A stretch of 64,000 nucleotides of DNA, taken from contig NZ_CP041638.1 of the NCBI RefSeq assembly GCF_007197775.1, forward strand, positions 2,108,001 through 2,172,000, given 5' to 3'. Shown here one piece after another: positions 9,921-19,080 of this stretch. How positions within the stretch are numbered: position 1 is the first letter of the stretch; every line of letters starts with the position of its first letter. The DNA is from Thalassotalea sp. PS06. Lineage in GTDB: Bacteria; Pseudomonadota; Gammaproteobacteria; Enterobacterales; Alteromonadaceae. A program made the position numbers and the translations under genes. The notes below the pieces were generated by a model. That model worked only from the letters and a program-made list of their open reading frames with translations. It ran no database searches and was not told the DNA's origin.

Positions 9921-11291
9921 CTACCCTTCTTTTTCCACCGGTCTGACGGTCAGCGTCAGACCCTTGATTGCAATAATCTGAACATACTGGCCTTTTTTAA
10001 CCGGAGTGTTGGTTTTTGCGTGCCATTGTTCACCGCTGAATAGCACCATGCCTTCGTCGTCAAAATCCTCAACAACCGCAACCGCAGCGCCGATCATTTC
10101 TTCCTGACCACTTACCACAGGCGCATTGCGTTTACGCCAGAGAAAGCTTAAGCAGAACACCAGAAATAGCACCGATACAAACGCCACGGCGGCGATAATT
10201 GGTAATGACACTTGAAACTCCACTTGCTCTGTATCGATTAAAAATATCGAACCTAATACGAAGGCAACTAACCCACCGATACCTAACACGCCAAAACTGG
10301 GCACCATGGCCTCGGCTACTAATAGCCCAATGCCAATGATCAACAAGCCAAATCCGGAATAGCTCAGGGGTAACATTTGCAGGGCATACATGGCCAGTAG
10401 CAGGGAAATTGCACCAGTAATTCCCGCAATACCGATACCCGGGCTGTAAAATTCTAAGATCAGACCATAAATACCAATTAGCAATAAAATATAGGCCACA
10501 TTGGGATTGGTAATCGCGGCGATAAACTGGTGTCGCCAATCGGGGTCAACCGCCTGCAGTTCACTAAGCTGCAACCGCGATTCACTTTCCGCCGTTAATT
10601 CAAACCCGCTGAGCATCGTCGGATTTTCTTTAATTTTGCCCAGTAAATCCTCGGGTGAATCCGCCAGTGCATTGATCACGTTTTTCTCAAGCGCCTCTTT
10701 AGCGGTAAGAGTTGCAGCCTCGGTAACTGCAAGTTCTGCCCATTCAGCATTACGACCTCGTAACTGCGCCAGGGAACGAATATATGCCACGGCATCATTA
10801 AGTACTTTCTTTTCCATCGCCGAGGCATTGTTACCCTGTTGTTTGTCCTGATCATTACCACCGGGTTGGGGGCCAAGATTGACCGGCGTCGCCGCACCTA
10901 ACGTGGTTGCCGGTGCCATTGCCGCCAGGTGACAGGCGTAGAGAATGTAAGTACCGGCACTCGCTGCCCGGGCCCCCTGGGGATAAACAAGACATGCAAT
11001 GGGTTTCTGAAAATCCAGAATGCTCTGATTTATATTTCGTAGACTGGAGACCAAACCTCCTGGGGTGTCCAGGGTAATGATCAAAAAAGTAACATTAGGA
11101 TTGCGGTTTGCCTTTTGGATTTCTTCTACAAGGTAGTCGCCAACCGCGGGGCCAATAGCACCCTGAATATTAAGCACCGGAACAATTGGCTCTGGTGATG
11201 ATTGTCCTGCACGCCCTGCTCCGCTATCGCGTTCGGCAAGAGCCGGCGAAAACAAAAGCAACCACATGATAATCAACCACTTGCCCGTCAT
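9921..11291 (-). CDS. NfeD family membrane-bound ClpP-class serine protease
   Basis: The protein has about 456 residues from the chosen start. It has a signal-like hydrophobic N-terminus ([15 protein letters not shown]), a ClpP-like protease domain ([36 protein letters not shown], and [32 protein letters not shown] with the probable nucleophile Ser), a likely catalytic Lys in [11 protein letters not shown], then four or five membrane helices and a C-terminal OB-like NfeD domain ([25 protein letters not shown]). The frame stays open to 11522, but that extension lacks family features. A TATAAT sequence at 11314-11319 and GGGA just before the ATG at 11291 support the shorter start. It forms an operon with the slipin gene. 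Confidence 0.9.
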   Translation of the reverse strand: MTGKWLIIMWLLLFSPALAERDSGAGRAGQSSPEPIVPVLNIQGAIGPAVGDYLVEEIQKANRNPNVTFLIITLDTPGGLVSSLRNINQSILDFQKPIACLVYPQGARAASAGTYILYACHLAAMAPATTLGAATPVNLGPQPGGNDQDKQQGNNASAMEKKVLNDAVAYIRSLAQLRGRNAEWAELAVTEAATLTAKEALEKNVINALADSPEDLLGKIKENPTMLSGFELTAESESRLQLSELQAVDPDWRHQFIAAITNPNVAYILLLIGIYGLILEFYSPGIGIAGITGAISLLLAMYALQMLPLSYSGFGLLIIGIGLLVAEAMVPSFGVLGIGGLVAFVLGSIFLIDTEQVEFQVSLPIIAAVAFVSVLFLVFCLSFLWRKRNAPVVSGQEEMIGAAVAVVEDFDDEGMVLFSGEQWHAKTNTPVKKGQYVQIIAIKGLTLTVRPVEKEG

Positions 11292-11525
11292 TTTCAGATC
11301 CCAGAGCGTTTTCATTATAAGTATAGTTAACGCACAGGTTTCAGGTTTCAGGATTTCCAACACCAACTGCGGATATTTAGTGTGCGGAAAGAAGTAGTGC
11401 TTATTAATTGTAACTTGGTTAGTGCTCCCCTCATTCAGATATTTGTCATCGAAGGGCCAAAAATTAGAGCAACTGGGAAAAACAATTAGTTTGCCAAACA
11501 TAGGAGATACAGCCGACAACATATT

Positions 11526-11741
11526 TTAAGAGTTTAATTTTTGCTCTAACAATGCATGCAATGATGTCCGAGTCGTTGCAACAGTCGTTTTTAATATACT
11601 TCTTGAATTCGCTGATTGTCCGAGTGTTTTACATACCTCGTAGAAACCAACCACATCTAACTGATTTTCATATAGAAAATATCTGGCACCAATATTGCTC
11701 AATTCTCCGAATAAGCAATCGAATAATATGATAAACGCCAA
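11526..11741 (-). CDS. Small hypothetical protein (71 aa, TTG start)
   Basis: This is an unrecognised frame reading MAFIILFDCLFGELSNIG to LHALLEQKLNS. It is listed because a full GGAGG lies six bases before the TTG start, which is rare by chance. No domain or signal peptide is seen. It lies upstream of the NfeD gene, on the same strand, in a 530-bp gap that is otherwise empty. Codon use could not be tested. It may be a real small gene or a decayed fragment. Confidence 0.35.
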   Translation of the reverse strand: MAFIILFDCLFGELSNIGARYFLYENQLDVVGFYEVCKTLGQSANSRSILKTTVATTRTSLHALLEQKLNS

Positions 11742-11821
11742 TCAAAGCCTCCAAAGAATTAAGCCATTCATATCACCCGATTGTTGATTAATATTTTTAC
11801 CACCTGTTCAGGAGACAATAA

Positions 11822-12451
11822 ATGAAACTTTCAGCAGCAAAAATTATTTTTGGTGCACTTTATGTACTCGCCTGCTGCAGTGCTATCGCCAAAGACGATA
11901 AAAGCAAAGAGGTAGAAGTGACTAATTCCACTGAAGAAGCTGTGCCAGTGACAGTAGAGTCGGGAACCGTTGCAGTAGAAAACAGCTCGCAACCTCTCAA
12001 TGTCAATATTTCCAACGATCCAATTGATGTTCGAGTGATATCAGATAGTTCGGGTTCCGGTGGACTTACCGATAGTAATGTCATTCGCAGGCCATATCAA
12101 AAAAGAGGATCCGGTGAGGCCAGCGTCCGAGCATGCACTTGGGGTACAGCGGCTCCAGCTGGCCTGGTTATTGAAATGATAAGTTTTAGCGGCCAGGACT
12201 ATATTTCGGGTCAAAACCCAAGACTATATGTTTCTTTGACCACAAATGGTGTAAATGCTGAATACGTATTCCCGGGAGAGGATTTGTCTAACCTGCAACA
12301 AGGTCGTGCTGCTGGACAGACGGTTAACGTGCGCTTTTACCCCGATGCAGGCACTACCATTTATTTTAACTTCTTTGCCGAAAGCGTCGATACTTGTCAA
12401 TTTGCATTTTCCGGCTATACCCTGGAAGGAAGCAGAAGTTTGGCCCCTTAA
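11822..12451 (+). CDS. Secreted hypothetical protein
   Basis: This 209-residue protein has a clear Sec signal peptide (MKLSAAKIIFGALYVLACCSAIAKD). The mature part starts with an acidic, Val/Thr/Glu-rich stretch (KEVEVTNSTEEAVPVTVESGTVAVENSSQPLNVNISNDPIDVRVI) of repeating beta-like units, then a folded domain with two Cys (ACTWGT and DTCQFAFSGYT) about 85 residues apart that could form a disulfide. No family is recognised. A good GGAG site precedes the ATG. It is transcribed away from its neighbours and is probably monocistronic. Confidence 0.75.
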   Translation: MKLSAAKIIFGALYVLACCSAIAKDDKSKEVEVTNSTEEAVPVTVESGTVAVENSSQPLNVNISNDPIDVRVISDSSGSGGLTDSNVIRRPYQKRGSGEASVRACTWGTAAPAGLVIEMISFSGQDYISGQNPRLYVSLTTNGVNAEYVFPGEDLSNLQQGRAAGQTVNVRFYPDAGTTIYFNFFAESVDTCQFAFSGYTLEGSRSLAP

Positions 12452-12545
12452 GGCTCAGGCTGAAACTCTTCTTTAGGCAAGCGGAGACAGATGGCAATAC
12501 AAACCTGTCTCCATCTTTGGCGTGTCTTAAAATATGAACTGCCAA

Positions 12546-12758
12546 TTATTCCTGTGACGCGCATTGGGCTTCGGTTTTTAACCCGAGTTTCTTAAATACC
12601 GTAGCTGCCGGGCAAAACCCGGTGAATGAAAATTGTAATAAGTTGGCACCGATAAACACGGTAAACCAGAAAAAGTTAGGATGGACGAAATGGGTTAATG
12701 CCAGGGATAGCAATACCATAAATCCAGCAAAACGAAATACAGCTCTTTCAACAGTCAT
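12546..12758 (-). CDS. DUF2892 family small inner membrane protein (YgaP-like membrane part)
   Basis: This 70-residue protein has two membrane helices, starting MTVERAVFRFAGFMVLLSLALTH and ending FTGFCPAATVFKKLGLK. This matches DUF2892, also the C-terminal membrane part of the rhodanese YgaP. FTGFCP holds the conserved Cys. DUF2892 proteins are repeatedly found in operons controlled by BigR/YgaV-type ArsR repressors in sulfide metabolism. Here it is the last gene of an exporter operon divergent from such an ArsR gene, 20 bp after the DUF1302-like gene. Confidence 0.88.
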   Translation of the reverse strand: MTVERAVFRFAGFMVLLSLALTHFVHPNFFWFTVFIGANLLQFSFTGFCPAATVFKKLGLKTEAQCASQE

Positions 12759-12778
12759 AATATACTCCTTTGATGACG

Positions 12779-14191
12779 CTAATAATTAAATCGGAGCCGC
12801 AACCACAGATTAGTATTATCCTGTTGCTGCCCGAAAAACGAATAATCCTGCTCTCCCCAAAAGACGTTGGCACCTGCCGCTAAAGTCCAGTTATCATTAT
12901 AGCGATAAGTCATTGACGGTTTAAGATAACCGTCCTGATCGGTTGGGGAATAAAATACAAACACACTACTGGTCAATGTCTGGCGCTTTGACAGATGTGT
13001 TAATCGCAGCGTCAATACCTGACGATTTTCCTCGACCAGGGTTTCAGGCGACAGTGAATTAACCACATATTCATCATAATTATCCGTGTGTTCCAGATAA
13101 AACTGCACCGCACCGGTTAAACCTTTAACCAGCTCCTGCTCATAGCCAAACAACAAACGAACCTGGTCATTGGCAATGAATGGATTATCACCTCGACTAT
13201 CTTCGATACTGTTGTAAACCGCAATTTCACTGTTGAACAGGCCGCTGGCAAATGGTGTTCGAATACTTGCGCCATAGGTGTGAAGTTCAGGGAAGTACGC
13301 TAGGCCGGCATTATCACCCTCAATAGAAATCCCGGTTGGTGTGGTCCAGTAACCTTTCGAGCCATAAAGTGCGTACTCAATGCCCTTGAAACTGGTTGCT
13401 ACACGCACTGCATATTGCTCACCATAATTTTCCAGCAGTGGAAAACGCTCTGGCGCAACGATGGTCATTGCCTGCGGTGAATAAAACGAAAAGCGTTCAC
13501 CAGTGATAAAATTGTCCGGTGTAAACTCAGACGAGTAAACCAAATCAAAGGTGATATTTTTCACATACTGCATTACCCGCACACTATCATTCGGCGCTTT
13601 TAAATAAGCATCGTCTCGCCCGGCGAAAAACGACTGCCAGTCTTTGGCAAACAAATCGTTCAGGAACAGATAATCGCCGGTACCCCAAGTGATCACCTGA
13701 CGACCTAATATCACATCGGTATTCTGTAGAGGGCTAAAAGCCAGGTTTAACTCCCGGGCATCAAATTCCAATTGTTCCGTTACACCGTCGGCCAGCAAAT
13801 CGCCTTTGGCGGTAACAACATAGCCCTCGCTCTGATAACTAACCTCACCACGCCCTCTTAATTCAGCCAGTGACTGTTGTTTGTCAGTCACATTATGCTG
13901 AGTGAACGCTCCCAACCCCGCTTCAACAAAGCCAGAAAACAGCCAGGGAGATGCTTTTTCTTGTTCATCACCCCAGTCATCATCGCCCCAGAGATCTTGC
14001 GGGTCGCTTTCATCCTGAGCAGATTGCTGAAGTTGCGACGCCACAGGCGCAACTTCAGTCGCGTTAACCGTCTGTGGCAACATTAAGCTGATTACTGCCC
14101 ATGTCATTGCCCGATTTATTACCCGGTATCGAAGCCCTTTAACCGAACCAGGCACGGTACGACTTAGCTTTACCCGTCGACGTTTATTCAT
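12779..14191 (-). CDS. DUF1302-like outer membrane beta-barrel protein
   Basis: This protein of about 470 residues has a basic N-terminus and signal sequence (AMTWAVISLMLPQTVNA), an acidic SDPQDLWGDDDWGDEQE segment, then alternating beta strands ending in an aromatic residue (LWLRLRFNY), as expected of an outer membrane barrel. VILGRQVITWGTGDYLFLNDLFAKDW is typical of DUF1302-like proteins found beside LolA-like and MMPL genes. It probably forms the outer membrane part of an export route with the two upstream genes. It starts 9 bp after the LolA-like gene; the ATG at 14191 is preferred over the adjoining GTG because of AGGA upstream. Confidence 0.82.
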   Translation of the reverse strand: MNKRRRVKLSRTVPGSVKGLRYRVINRAMTWAVISLMLPQTVNATEVAPVASQLQQSAQDESDPQDLWGDDDWGDEQEKASPWLFSGFVEAGLGAFTQHNVTDKQQSLAELRGRGEVSYQSEGYVVTAKGDLLADGVTEQLEFDARELNLAFSPLQNTDVILGRQVITWGTGDYLFLNDLFAKDWQSFFAGRDDAYLKAPNDSVRVMQYVKNITFDLVYSSEFTPDNFITGERFSFYSPQAMTIVAPERFPLLENYGEQYAVRVATSFKGIEYALYGSKGYWTTPTGISIEGDNAGLAYFPELHTYGASIRTPFASGLFNSEIAVYNSIEDSRGDNPFIANDQVRLLFGYEQELVKGLTGAVQFYLEHTDNYDEYVVNSLSPETLVEENRQVLTLRLTHLSKRQTLTSSVFVFYSPTDQDGYLKPSMTYRYNDNWTLAAGANVFWGEQDYSFFGQQQDNTNLWLRLRFNY

Positions 14192-14200
14192 CACCAGGTC

Positions 14201-14992
14201 CTAGTTCAACCATTTCGCTAGCGGTGTACGCAAACTGCGCTCACTAAAGACACTGTCTGGAAGACCTAAATCATAACTGACATTACGAAATTGCATCTCT
14301 GTGTATGAACCGTCACTTACTTGTTCAATCTTTGAGTGCATCACCGTGGTGTGTCCCTGAATGTCCTCGGTTTTCAACACCGTCATCTTGCGCATCGGTT
14401 GGTCTTTTTCGTTAAAATAAATCACCTGCATCGGTAAAAAGGTCGACCTATCAATGCTGGCCTGATAATAAGCAAATTCAACCGAATCAGGATTTTTTGG
14501 CGTGCCTTTGATTTGATAACTATCATCGCTAGTTGATTGCAACTCGAAAGTATCTTCCTTGGGGTTACGGCCAGATACATCTTCGTAATAAAAATGCGAA
14601 CCAACAAAAGAGGTGCGCTTATCGGATGCCGAGATACGCTTTACCAAATCCAGTGCCGGCAGGTACAGCCAGCGGTTATCATCCTGTTCAACATGCTTTT
14701 CCACGCGAAATACTGTGCCTTTCACGTCAGTTGGCCGGGAAAATATCACCAACATGTTTTGCTGACCATGATCGGCGACATCCTTGCGCAAAATATTAAA
14801 CTGGCGCATTTGTTTATTGCCATTCTGATCAACAATCAGCATGCGTGCTTCTGCCCTGCCATCATCGCCGGCATAGTAAGATGCCAGATTCGCATTGCGA
14901 ATGATGTCTTCCGCGCTTCGCTGCTCGGCAACTGCCGCAGCCGCAATCAGCATGGTAGTGCAGGCAATCAAGCCTTTAATTATTGTGTTCAT
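14201..14992 (-). CDS. Outer membrane lipoprotein-sorting (LolA/LolB-like) protein
   Basis: This 263-residue periplasmic protein has a signal peptide (MNTIIKGLIACTTMLIAAAAVAEQ). The mature part matches the COG2834-type outer membrane lipoprotein-sorting family: SAEDIIRNANLASYYAGDDGRAEARMLIVDQNGNKQMRQFNILRK, then DNRWLYLPALDLVKRISASDKRTSFVGSHFYYEDVSGR. It is predicted to be a lipid-carrying chaperone between the RND exporter and the outer membrane barrel. The ATG at 14992 with GAGAGAGGA upstream is preferred over an in-frame extension to 15037. Confidence 0.88.
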   Translation of the reverse strand: MNTIIKGLIACTTMLIAAAAVAEQRSAEDIIRNANLASYYAGDDGRAEARMLIVDQNGNKQMRQFNILRKDVADHGQQNMLVIFSRPTDVKGTVFRVEKHVEQDDNRWLYLPALDLVKRISASDKRTSFVGSHFYYEDVSGRNPKEDTFELQSTSDDSYQIKGTPKNPDSVEFAYYQASIDRSTFLPMQVIYFNEKDQPMRKMTVLKTEDIQGHTTVMHSKIEQVSDGSYTEMQFRNVSYDLGLPDSVFSERSLRTPLAKWLN

Positions 14993-15049
14993 AGTAAATC
15001 CTCTCTCCTCAGTGCCTGTTTTTCTGTCTAAGCCCACCTGTGACAGGCT

Positions 15050-17572
15050 TTAAGACTTATCTGTCAAAATCAGTAATGCCGGTAGCAATACCAGGGTAAC
15101 CAGCGCTGATACCACCATAATGCTGGCCAGGAAAAATCCCACCGTAATATAGGGCACTAAAGGCGACAGTAATAATGGGGTAAAACCGATTGCGATAACA
15201 ATCGCATTTCGGGAAATGGCGCGGCTTGGTTCCTGGCACATTTGGGTAAGAGCCAACGACATCGAACCTAGCTCTGTGCGCAGTTCGCGCAACCGCTGCA
15301 AGAAGTGGATAGCAAAATCAATCGACAAGCCCAGGGTTAACGCGCTCAGCACCGCAATTGGCATGTCATAGGCTTTGCCCATCCAGCCGATCAGGCCATA
15401 AATCATGGTGATGGTAAATGTCAGTGGTAACATCGCCAAGAAGCCATATTTGAGAGAACGAAACAGCAGCACCATCATCAAAAATACGATTACAAAACTT
15501 GATAGCAAACTATCCAACATGCCGCTCACCATCAGATCCTGCCAGACTACATTCAAATAGGATTTGCCAGCCCAATCGGCTTCAATGGCAATTGGCGCAG
15601 GATTACTGGCCATGTAATCTTCAACCCAGGTGACCACCGCATTCATATGCTGGTTATCACCACTAGTCATTTGCAGCCATAACAATGCAGACTGATAATC
15701 GGTATCAACGAAATGCCATAAATCCTGTGGACGGTGCGATGATTGATATTGCAACAGAGTTTGCGCAACCCCATTTGCGGATTCGGGAATGGCAAAATCC
15801 GCTTCGTCTCCGGAATGTAATTCCCGATTTACGGTTTTAACGATATCGGTGATCGAGTTAACTTTACCAACCATGCCAGAATCAATAAGCGCCGCCTGCA
15901 AATTGCTAAGCCAGTCAAGCATCTCTGGCTGCATAAATACCTTACGCTCGTTAAGCTCGCGCTCAACCAACTGCAGCATGGTATCAACCGATTCGCTGTA
16001 CTCACTGTCAACGCTGAAACTTAAATCATCAAGTAAAACCACTAATTCCTGATCAATACCTTTGTCGCGCAAGTGGGCTTCGATTTCACTGACATCCAGA
16101 CCCTGTTTTTGCATGTCCTGTATGTTGGTATGCAGAGATTTCTGTATTTGTTGTTGATTGTTTGCTGCAGAATCAAATACCAGCCAGGCATCATAGGTAC
16201 CGGCAAAATGTTCATTGAGGACTTTATCAGCAACACGGATTTGATGATCTTGTTTAAACCAGTTCACTGGATTGTCATTGATTACTATCTTACTGATACC
16301 GACGATGCTCAGCCCAAGTACCAGCAGGAACGCAGGAATAATCAACTTGGCCTGTTGTTGGGCATGGGCGCCTAAGGCAACCAGTACTTTTGACAATATG
16401 CCCTTTTGCTCCAGGCGAGTTACCGCATCATGCAGGTTTTCAATCGCTGCCGGTGACATTCTTGATATGTACACTGGAATGAATATCACGGTTAACGCAA
16501 ACGCCAATAAAATCCCTGATCCAATAAATGCACCAAATATTTTTACCGGTGGAATTGGCGTAAGCAGTAACGAGAAAAAACCGACCGCTGAGGTTAATGA
16601 GGTGAACAACATCGGCTTGTACAAATGCTTCATAACCTGGGTAAGAACCGAGTTAACGTCTTCGCCTTTTTTATAACGATCGGCAAATTCGGATAAAATA
16701 TGCACCGAGTCAACCACCGCAATTGGCATCAGGAAGATGGCAATCATCGAAGACATAATGTGAACGGTGAAGCCCATACCGATTAGCGACCCCATGATAA
16801 TAATCACGGTGGCCATAGCGACTATCATAGGCGCCACAATCAGGGGGAAATTTCTAAAAAAGTACCAGAGCAACAGGAAAATAGCGAGGCCCGCGAGCGG
16901 TGCTGCAACCCCCATTTGCACAAACATTTCATAACCAAACTGATCTTCTGCGATTGGCAAACCAGTAATGTGAATCTCAAGACTGGTATCCAGAGTATCG
17001 GCAAATTCGCGAATCTGCGTGGCAACGCTATAACTTTTGTCCTTCGAAGTCAGCGGGATATAAATGGCTGCCGCCTTATCATCGCCAGACACCAGGGTGT
17101 TTTCCAACATTGGTAAACGCTTTACTGCGGCTTCGAGTGATGCCGCCCCCTCAGTGGTTGTTGGGGCAATTTTCATCAAATACGAAAATCTAATACCGGT
17201 ATTGTTACCCTGTGCATCGAATTCCTGAGTAATATTATCGACCACATCAAGGGCCAGGTAATCGTTAGAGATCACGTCCTCAAATTGCAGGATAAATTGC
17301 GACAACTGATTCAGAGTCTGCAAGTGCTGCGCCTGATAGATACTGTCGCTGCTAACGACCCCAACGACAACCATGTCGTGCATTACAAACTTTGTCTTGA
17401 TGTCATTATGAAACACCCGTGCCGGCGCATCGCTACTTAGCATGTTTTCCGGATCGGTGTCGATTTGCAATCGTGGGAACATTGCCAGGGTTAGCGTAAC
17501 CAATAGGATAACGACGCCATAAACGATTTTGGGTTTACCTAAAGACCAGGATAATAAATTTGCGTAATTCAC
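15050..17572 (-). CDS. RND/MMPL superfamily exporter
   Basis: This 840-residue inner membrane protein has the MMPL/COG1033 layout: one N-terminal helix, a periplasmic loop (about 35-215), six helices including VVDSVHILSEFADRYKKGED, a second loop (about 430-640), then five to six helices including LGLSIDFAIHFLQRLRELR. The charged residues in the two helix IV-like segments fit proton coupling. Members export lipids and other hydrophobic compounds. It is first in an operon with a LolA-like protein, an outer membrane barrel and DUF2892, which suggests movement of a lipid-like compound to the outer membrane. The cargo is unknown. Confidence 0.92.
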   Translation of the reverse strand: MNYANLLSWSLGKPKIVYGVVILLVTLTLAMFPRLQIDTDPENMLSSDAPARVFHNDIKTKFVMHDMVVVGVVSSDSIYQAQHLQTLNQLSQFILQFEDVISNDYLALDVVDNITQEFDAQGNNTGIRFSYLMKIAPTTTEGAASLEAAVKRLPMLENTLVSGDDKAAAIYIPLTSKDKSYSVATQIREFADTLDTSLEIHITGLPIAEDQFGYEMFVQMGVAAPLAGLAIFLLLWYFFRNFPLIVAPMIVAMATVIIIMGSLIGMGFTVHIMSSMIAIFLMPIAVVDSVHILSEFADRYKKGEDVNSVLTQVMKHLYKPMLFTSLTSAVGFFSLLLTPIPPVKIFGAFIGSGILLAFALTVIFIPVYISRMSPAAIENLHDAVTRLEQKGILSKVLVALGAHAQQQAKLIIPAFLLVLGLSIVGISKIVINDNPVNWFKQDHQIRVADKVLNEHFAGTYDAWLVFDSAANNQQQIQKSLHTNIQDMQKQGLDVSEIEAHLRDKGIDQELVVLLDDLSFSVDSEYSESVDTMLQLVERELNERKVFMQPEMLDWLSNLQAALIDSGMVGKVNSITDIVKTVNRELHSGDEADFAIPESANGVAQTLLQYQSSHRPQDLWHFVDTDYQSALLWLQMTSGDNQHMNAVVTWVEDYMASNPAPIAIEADWAGKSYLNVVWQDLMVSGMLDSLLSSFVIVFLMMVLLFRSLKYGFLAMLPLTFTITMIYGLIGWMGKAYDMPIAVLSALTLGLSIDFAIHFLQRLRELRTELGSMSLALTQMCQEPSRAISRNAIVIAIGFTPLLLSPLVPYITVGFFLASIMVVSALVTLVLLPALLILTDKS

Positions 17573-17663
17573 GTTTTTTCTCTTGTATTCAACGTTGCCA
17601 AGATTGTAATGCCGCTAAATAGCGTTACTCATCACCAGCAATTAGTCTGACTTGTTATTAATA

Positions 17664-17724
17664 AGATTAGAATTAACTAATGTAGATTTTTCTAATATAT
17701 ACTTCTATATTCGAATTGTCTAAT
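17664..17724. promoter_or_regulatory. AT-rich intergenic region with dyads, candidate ArsR/BigR operator
   Basis: The space between the divergent exporter operon and arsR holds ATTAG-N6-CTAAT (17666-17681), the palindrome ATTCGAAT (17709-17716) and several further CTAAT/ATTAG motifs. BigR-type repressors bind AT-rich dyads in their own promoters. That these are the operators is inferred from position and symmetry. Confidence 0.5.
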
Positions 17725-17762
17725 GTAAAGTAAACGAAATTTTTATATGTGTTGCCTAGCTG

Positions 17763-18065
17763 ATGGAAATGAATAATATCGCCGACAATGCTCGTCAGGC
17801 CGCTAACCTGTTAAAGCTTATTGGAAATGAAGTTCGATTGATGATTTTATGTAGCCTGATCGAGAACAAACTCACCGTTGGGCAAATTAATGAGCGTATC
17901 GATATCAGCCAATCGGCATTGTCACAGCATTTGGCAAAATTACGTTCGGATAACCTGGTGGATTGCGAAAAAGACGGGCTGAGTGTGTATTATCACATCG
18001 CCAATCCGGTGGTGATAAAAATCATTCATATCCTGCAGGATGAGTTTTGCCCTAGCGAAGAGTAA
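17763..18065 (+). CDS. ArsR-family repressor of the BigR/SqrR persulfide-sensor type
   Basis: This 100-residue protein is a winged helix-turn-helix regulator: LLKLIGNEVRLMILCSLIENKLTVGQINERIDISQSALSQHLAKLRSDNLVDCEKDGLSVYYHI. It has Cys at 30 (LMILC), 68 and 96 (EFCPSEE). Cys30 and Cys96 occupy the places of the BigR cysteines (LMLVC and IFCAQE) with the same 66-residue spacing as Cys42-Cys108, the pair that senses persulfide. It lacks the ELCVCDL metal motif of classical ArsR. The gene is divergent from an operon ending in DUF2892, a common BigR partner. Predicted role: repressor of that operon, released by sulfide or persulfide. Confidence 0.85.
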   Translation: MEMNNIADNARQAANLLKLIGNEVRLMILCSLIENKLTVGQINERIDISQSALSQHLAKLRSDNLVDCEKDGLSVYYHIANPVVIKIIHILQDEFCPSEE

Positions 18066-18160
18066 GCAGCTACCGCTGTATGACCTAGCCGCATAAAAGC
18101 AATGATATCCGACCGCCCGCACATCGCGTTAGCATTACTGAAGTTTTCCCGAATGTGATT

Positions 18161-18173
18161 CCCCCCCCCCCCC
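18161..18173 (+). repeat. Homopolymer of 13 C upstream of hutD
   Basis: A run of 13 C lies 88 bp before the hutD ATG and about 95 bp after arsR. Such runs change length by slippage and can alter promoter spacing. It could also be a sequencing or assembly artefact. Confidence 0.9.
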
Positions 18174-18261
18174 GAAAGTTCCTTAGCTTTATTAAGCTGG
18201 CGCAAACAAGCAAACCTATTTATTATTAGCCCCCTAAGTAAAGCGCAACCTGAAGGCAACC

Positions 18262-18843
18262 ATGCCGTACACGATTATCTCACCATCAATGTTTAAAACC
18301 GTGCCCTGGAAAAACGGTAAAGGTTCGACCCTGGAAATCGCCATCAATGATGGCGCAACCTTAGATAAATTTGACTGGCGATTAAGCATGGCCGAAGTAA
18401 CGGAAAATGGGCCGTTTTCAGACTTTTCTGGGTACCAGAGAAACTTGATCCTGATTAAAGGTAATGGATTAACCCTGACTCATGACGACAAGCAGATAGA
18501 CAATCTTAATCAGTACCTGGCATTTGCCACCTTTGATGGTGCCAGTAAAACTGTAGCGACATTGCATGACGAAGCAATTACCGATTTCAATTTAATTACC
18601 GCAACGGGTGCATATACAGCTGACGTTGCCACCTACTCAGAACCAAGCAGTATCGAAGAAAACGTTGCTGATATCCACTTTATTTATGGCTTGAGCGACC
18701 CACTTGAGGTCAGCATTGGCACAGAGACCGAAATGCCAGAGCTGCAACCCAGGCACTTATTAAAAATTACTGGTACTAAAGGCGAAACGCTTACCGTTTC
18801 AGGAGCGAACTTCATTGTTCTTGGCTTAACGGAAAATAGTTAA
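18262..18843 (+). CDS. hutD: HutD family protein
   Basis: This 193-residue cupin-like protein matches HutD: FKTVPWKNGKGSTLEIAIN, FDWRLSMAEVTENGPFSDFSGYQRNLILIKGNGLTLTHD and a C-terminal LLKITGTKGETLTVSGANFIVLGL. HutD is linked to histidine use and thought to bind formiminoglutamate or an intermediate as a governor of the pathway, but its role is not settled. No other hut gene is close. GAAGG precedes the ATG. The C13 tract upstream may affect its expression. Confidence 0.85.
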   Translation: MPYTIISPSMFKTVPWKNGKGSTLEIAINDGATLDKFDWRLSMAEVTENGPFSDFSGYQRNLILIKGNGLTLTHDDKQIDNLNQYLAFATFDGASKTVATLHDEAITDFNLITATGAYTADVATYSEPSSIEENVADIHFIYGLSDPLEVSIGTETEMPELQPRHLLKITGTKGETLTVSGANFIVLGLTENS

Positions 18844-19080
18844 TAGTCTATAAGCTGTATGTATTTTGATCTGGCCCGAATAATGGGTTTGTGGTGCCAG
18901 TTAAAAAGCGTCAGAATACTTTACGCTACAAATCAGTGTGTTTTTAACTTATTGATATGTATGAAAATACAACTTGGAATACGAATTGCTTAGTAAATAC
19001 TGGTGATTTGTAAGGGGGGTTGCCAAATAAGTCCCTTGTTGTTCATTGTATTTAATTTTTTATTAGTACAGAGAACCATT

